A DNA stretch of 9,534 nucleotides from NCBI GenBank assembly GCA_946885435.1, contig CAMPGL010000080.1, forward strand, positions 1 through 9,534, written 5' to 3'. How positions within the stretch are numbered: position 1 is the stretch's first letter; every line of letters starts with the position of its first letter. This document shows, one piece after another, positions 6,090 to 9,534 of this stretch. This DNA comes from an uncultured Brevundimonas sp. (GTDB lineage: Bacteria; Pseudomonadota; Alphaproteobacteria; Caulobacterales; Caulobacteraceae). The position numbers were made by a program, and so were the translations under genes. A model generated the notes under the pieces. That model was given only the letters and a program-made list of their open reading frames with translations. It was not told where the DNA came from and made no database searches.

Positions 6090-7931
6090 ATGACCGATGC
6101 GCCGCAAAATCAGGACCAGGCGCCCACCCCCGGCTGGCGGGACATCCGCCGCTACGCCGGCCAGGCGCTTGCGCTGGCCTGGCGAACGTCTCCACGCCTG
6201 GCGGTCCAGATCGCTCTCGTGTCTCTGTTCATCGCGTTTTCCCCCGCGCTGATCGCCTATGTCGGCAAGCTGCTCATCGACAGCGTCCTGGCGGCCATCG
6301 CGGGCAGCTCGGCGGCTCGTGACATGGCGCTGGTCTGGGTGGCCGTCGAGACGGGGCTGCTCGGCCTCGGCATCGCCGCCCGCCGGGTCCAGACCTTCCA
6401 GAAGCGCGTCCTGCAGGCCGAACTCACCTATGCGGTGACGCGGCGGATTCAGGCCAAGACCATGCGGATGGACCTGGCCGTGATCGAAAGCCCCCTGGTC
6501 CAGCAGCGCATCGCCCTGGCCCGCCAGCACGCCGCATCCCGGCCGTTCGGTCTGGTCACCCGGCTGTTCGACGGCGCCCAGTACACGATCACGCTTCTGA
6601 CCTTCGCGGCGGTGCTTTGGACCTTCTCGCCATGGGCGGTGCTGTTGATCCTGGCCGGCGGCATGCCGCTCTTCGTGGCCGAGTTGCGCTTCTCCAACGA
6701 GGCCTTCCGCTTCTACACCTCCCGCACCCCCGAGATGCGGCAGCGCAGCTACCTGGAAGGCTTGCTGACGAGCGACAGCGCGGCGGCCGAGCGTATCCAT
6801 TCCGGCGCCGACAGGCAGATCGACGCCCGGCATTCCGACATGTACGCGCGGCTGTTCGCCCATGACCTGACGCTCCAGGGACGCCGCACCATCAGCAGCG
6901 CGCTGCTGATCCTTCTGGGGTCGGCCTTCTTCCTCGCCGGCAAGGTGTGGCTGGTCTGGGAGACGGTGCTGGGCGTCATCACCGTCGGGGCGATGACAAT
7001 GTACATCGCGCTGCTCAAACAGGGGCAGAACACCGTCAATTCGCTGCTCACGATTACGACGGGCGGGTATGAGGACCTGCTTTATCTCTCCAACCTCGAT
7101 GCCCTGGAGAGCGAACCCGAAGGCCCGGCTCGCGGGACGGCCGTCGAAGGCCCGTGTCCAGGTGAGGGCTACCGGCTCGAAAATGTTGGCTACGCCTATC
7201 CTGGTGTCCCCCGGCCTGCGCTGGAGGGGTTGAACCTCGTCATTCCGCCGGGCCTGCAGCTGGGTGTCGTGGGCGCCAACGGGTCCGGCAAGACGACGCT
7301 GGTCAAGCTCCTGACAGGCCTCTACCGGCCAACGACGGGCCGGATCACGCTCGATGGGCTGCCGCTCGAGGACTGGGCTCCGGAGGCGCTGTTCGCCCGG
7401 ACGGCCGTTTTGTTCCAGCCCTTCCAGCGGTACCAGCTGACGGCGGGCGAGAATATCGCCATGGGCGAGGGCCTGCGCGTGACGGATCGCGACCGTCTGC
7501 AGGAGGCGGCGAGGGTGGGGCTGGCCGAGCCCGTCCTGCAGGACCTGCCCGACGGCCTGGACGCTCGGCTGTCCCGCCAGCAGTTGGGAGGACGGGAACT
7601 ATCCGGCGGTCAGTGGCAACGCCTGGCGCTGGCCCGCGCGATGCTCCGGACCGGGGCGAGCACCCTCATCCTCGACGAACCTACCGCCGCGCTCGATCCG
7701 CCCGCGGAAGAGGCCCTGCTCGAGGCGGCCCGCACCGAACAGCGCACCCTGATTCTGATCAGCCACCGCCTGTCCAACCTGAGGCATGCCGACCGCATCG
7801 TGGTCCTGTCGCACGGTCGCATCGTCGAGGAGGGCGCCCACGAGGAGCTGATGAGGGCGAACGGGGGGTATCGCGAGATGTTCGACAAGCAGGCGGAATT
7901 CTATCGGCGCGCGCCGGCGGGTGTGGCGTAG
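6090..7931 (+). CDS. ABC exporter, fused transmembrane and ATP-binding domains
   Basis: The protein has 613 residues, the usual size of a half-transporter that works as a homodimer in the inner membrane. About six hydrophobic segments are visible near residues 41-58, 80-97, 164-177, 180-198, 269-289 and 294-309. The ATPase domain is complete: A-loop aromatics YAYP (368-371), Walker A GANGSGKT (395-402), Q-loop Gln443 in LFQPF, signature LSGGQ (504-508), Walker B TLILDE (525-530, Glu530), D-loop ALD, and H-loop His559 in LISHRL. There is no N-terminal C39 peptidase domain. The segment EMRQRSYLEGLLTSDSAAAE (215-234) resembles the coupling region of exporters near peptide or natural-product clusters, so the cargo could be peptide, lipid or glycolipid. 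It starts 24 bp after the fusion gene, so it probably shares that transcript and exports its product. Confidence 0.92.
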   Translation: MTDAPQNQDQAPTPGWRDIRRYAGQALALAWRTSPRLAVQIALVSLFIAFSPALIAYVGKLLIDSVLAAIAGSSAARDMALVWVAVETGLLGLGIAARRVQTFQKRVLQAELTYAVTRRIQAKTMRMDLAVIESPLVQQRIALARQHAASRPFGLVTRLFDGAQYTITLLTFAAVLWTFSPWAVLLILAGGMPLFVAELRFSNEAFRFYTSRTPEMRQRSYLEGLLTSDSAAAERIHSGADRQIDARHSDMYARLFAHDLTLQGRRTISSALLILLGSAFFLAGKVWLVWETVLGVITVGAMTMYIALLKQGQNTVNSLLTITTGGYEDLLYLSNLDALESEPEGPARGTAVEGPCPGEGYRLENVGYAYPGVPRPALEGLNLVIPPGLQLGVVGANGSGKTTLVKLLTGLYRPTTGRITLDGLPLEDWAPEALFARTAVLFQPFQRYQLTAGENIAMGEGLRVTDRDRLQEAARVGLAEPVLQDLPDGLDARLSRQQLGGRELSGGQWQRLALARAMLRTGASTLILDEPTAALDPPAEEALLEAARTEQRTLILISHRLSNLRHADRIVVLSHGRIVEEGAHEELMRANGGYREMFDKQAEFYRRAPAGVA

Positions 7932-7962
7932 CGCGCAGGCTGGGCGGCTACGGTCGCCGTCC

Positions 7963-7991
7963 TTGACGATTTCCCCCTTCGCAGGTAGAAG
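7963..7991 (+). promoter_or_regulatory. Probable sigma70-type promoter of the str operon (rpsL-rpsG-fusA)
   Basis: TTGACG (7963-7968), a 17-nt spacer and TAGAAG (7986-7991) match 5/6 and 4/6 of consensus, and TTGACG is the usual -35 in Caulobacter housekeeping promoters. It lies just after the ABC exporter stop. Transcription would start near 7998 and give an RNA leader of about 225 nt before rpsL. A weaker alternative lies further down: TTGAGC (8099-8104), 19-nt spacer, AATAAC (8124-8129). Confidence 0.6.
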
Positions 7992-7997
7992 CCGCGC

Positions 7998-8222
7998 ACC
8001 TTCGAGGCGGGTGACTCGTCACCCTTCGAGATCGTGACAATCGAGCGTACGGGCTGTGCCCGCCGGAACGTCCAGAGCGCGCGTTCCGGCTTTTGCGTTT
8101 GAGCGGCTTGATCTTCGTCTCGGAATAACCCGGGCGGCCCCTTCGGGCCGTTCAAAAGAAGGCTCACGAGGCGCTCCGGCCGAAAGGCACACGCCTCCCC
8201 AGGTAGAAGAGACGAAGTTCGA
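7998..8222 (+). other. Structured 5' leader of rpsL (potential cis-regulatory RNA)
   Basis: Five self-complementary elements can be drawn by eye. GGGTGA/TCACCC (8009-8014 with 8019-8024, CTCG loop). CGGGC/GCCCG (8050-8054 with 8058-8062). The 9-bp stem at 8062-8090, followed by T-rich sequence. CGGCCC/GGGCCG (8135-8140 with 8145-8150, CTTC loop). A two-tier element: GAGGCG (8168-8173) pairs with CGCCTC (8192-8197) around an inner GCC-GAAA-GGC hairpin (8179-8188). The last ends about 25 nt before the rpsL ATG, next to the purine-rich AGAAGAG (8206-8212 region) that probably serves as ribosome site. I do not recognise it as a named leader family. Ribosomal-protein leaders commonly mediate autoregulation; that is an inference here. 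Confidence 0.45.
8062..8100 (+). terminator. Intrinsic-terminator-like hairpin upstream of rpsL
   Basis: GCCGGAACG (8062-8070) and CGTTCCGGC (8082-8090) form a perfect 9-bp GC-rich stem with an 11-nt loop, followed immediately by TTTTGCGTTT (8091-8100). If the promoter at 7963-7991 is used, this is an attenuator within the str leader. If the weaker promoter at 8099-8129 is used, it simply ends the exporter operon. Sequence alone does not decide. Confidence 0.6.
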
Positions 8223-8597
8223 ATGCCTACGATCAACCAACTGATCCGCAAGCCGCGCCAGCCCAAGCCCGTCCGCAACAAGGTGCCGGCCCTGGAAGGC
8301 TGCCCCCAGAAGCGCGGCGTTTGCACCCGCGTCTATACGACGACCCCGAAGAAGCCGAACTCGGCCCTGCGTAAGGTCGCCAAGGTCCGCCTCGCCAAGT
8401 CGGGCGTGGAAGCGGTGTGCTACATCCCCGGCGAAGGCCACAACCTTCAGGAGCACTCGGTGGTCCTGATCCGCGGCGGCCGCGTGAAGGACCTTCCGGG
8501 CGTTCGCTATCACATCCTGCGCGGCGTGCTCGACACGCAAGGCGTCAAGGACCGCCGTCAGCGTCGTTCGCTCTACGGCGCCAAGCGTCCGAAGTAA
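8223..8597 (+). CDS. rpsL: 30S ribosomal protein S12
   Basis: The protein has 124 residues, the standard length, and is nearly superimposable on bacterial S12. It sits in the decoding centre of the 30S subunit and governs accuracy. The conserved [20 protein letters not shown] (22-41), [11 protein letters not shown] (41-51), [10 protein letters not shown] (70-79) and [11 protein letters not shown] (87-97) are all present. Lys43 in TTTPKKPNS and Lys89 in RVKDLPG are the wild-type, streptomycin-sensitive residues (E. coli Lys43 and Lys88 counting Met). Asp90 is the residue methylthiolated by RimO in many bacteria. ATG 8223 follows a purine-rich AGAAGAGACGAAG. It is the first gene of the str operon; rpsG follows after 42 bp. 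Confidence 0.98.
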   Translation: MPTINQLIRKPRQPKPVRNKVPALEGCPQKRGVCTRVYTTTPKKPNSALRKVAKVRLAKSGVEAVCYIPGEGHNLQEHSVVLIRGGRVKDLPGVRYHILRGVLDTQGVKDRRQRRSLYGAKRPK

Positions 8598-8633
8598 GCC
8601 CAGCGCTCCTCAGCAGATATTCAAGACAGGTAG

Positions 8634-9113
<480 letters not shown>

Positions 9114-9146
9114 GGGCTCCCGCCCCTCCATTCGTTGCTTTCAAGG

Positions 9147-9181
9147 GCGGGCGGTTTGCGATAGACCGCCCGCGCGCTTTT
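9147..9181 (+). terminator. Terminator-like hairpin between rpsG and fusA
   Basis: Bases 9147-9157 can pair with 9163-9173 as an 11-bp stem (one G-U pair, otherwise G-C rich) around a GCGAT loop. It is followed by GCGC and TTTT (9178-9181). It begins 33 bp after the rpsG stop. The T-run is short and displaced by four bases, so it would be a weak or partial terminator, or an mRNA-stabilising hairpin setting the S7:EF-G ratio. Confidence 0.45.
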
Positions 9182-9230
9182 GAAGCCCCCGACGCCTAAG
9201 GCCTCTCCCCGGCCGCACCCGAGTTCAGCA

Positions 9231-9534
<304 letters not shown>

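Noticed and set aside
6006..6863. 285-codon open frame on the minus strand across the ABC exporter's membrane domain
   Set aside because: Low-complexity Gly/Gln/Arg/His translation with no family likeness, opposite a well-supported exporter.
8056..8244. 62-codon frame overlapping the rpsL start, considered as a leader peptide
   Set aside because: It runs through the terminator-like hairpin and into rpsL in another frame, has no ribosome site, and its translation is Arg/Pro/Ala-rich shadow sequence.

Overview
The window reads as a high-GC alphaproteobacterial chromosome, most likely Caulobacterales (Caulobacter, Phenylobacterium or Brevundimonas type). The grounds are the strongly GC-biased third codon positions, frequent GTG starts, and the S12, S7 and EF-G sequences arranged as a str operon. 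The genus is inferred from protein feel, not from a search.

Layout. Positions 1-120 hold the last 39 codons of a gene that ends in a Tyr/Gly/Glu/Arg hexapeptide repeat. Next comes a block of about 7.8 kb of accessory genes. A large plus-strand fusion protein (methyltransferase-like fold, helical linker, DUF1796 papain-like domain; 177-1967) overlaps by 11 bp, tail to tail, a minus-strand SAM methyltransferase (1957-2694). Divergent from that is an FkbM-type methyltransferase (2806-3588). After a 156-bp gap lies a tight three-gene unit: a PAPS-type sulfotransferase (3745-4629), a glycosyltransferase-like/sulfotransferase fusion (4626-6065, overlapping the previous stop as GTGA), and a complete six-helix ABC exporter (6090-7931). 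From 7963 onward the window is housekeeping: a sigma70-like promoter, a highly structured leader, rpsL, rpsG and the first 101 codons of fusA.

How the genes may work together. Three methyltransferase-like domains, two sulfotransferase domains, one GT-A-like domain, one papain-like domain and one exporter form a plausible kit for building, decorating (O-methylation, sulfation) and exporting a surface glycan, glycolipid or small secreted product. No gene here is one I recognise as a characterised pathway member. The joint role is inferred from domain content and adjacency. The two most unusual proteins are the methyltransferase/helical/DUF1796 fusion and the glycosyltransferase/sulfotransferase fusion.

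Regulation. The rpsL leader (about 225 nt if the 7963-7991 promoter is used) carries five potential hairpins, one of which looks like an intrinsic terminator. A second terminator-like hairpin lies between rpsG and fusA. The gap before the sulfotransferase operon carries three ACAGGT half-sites.
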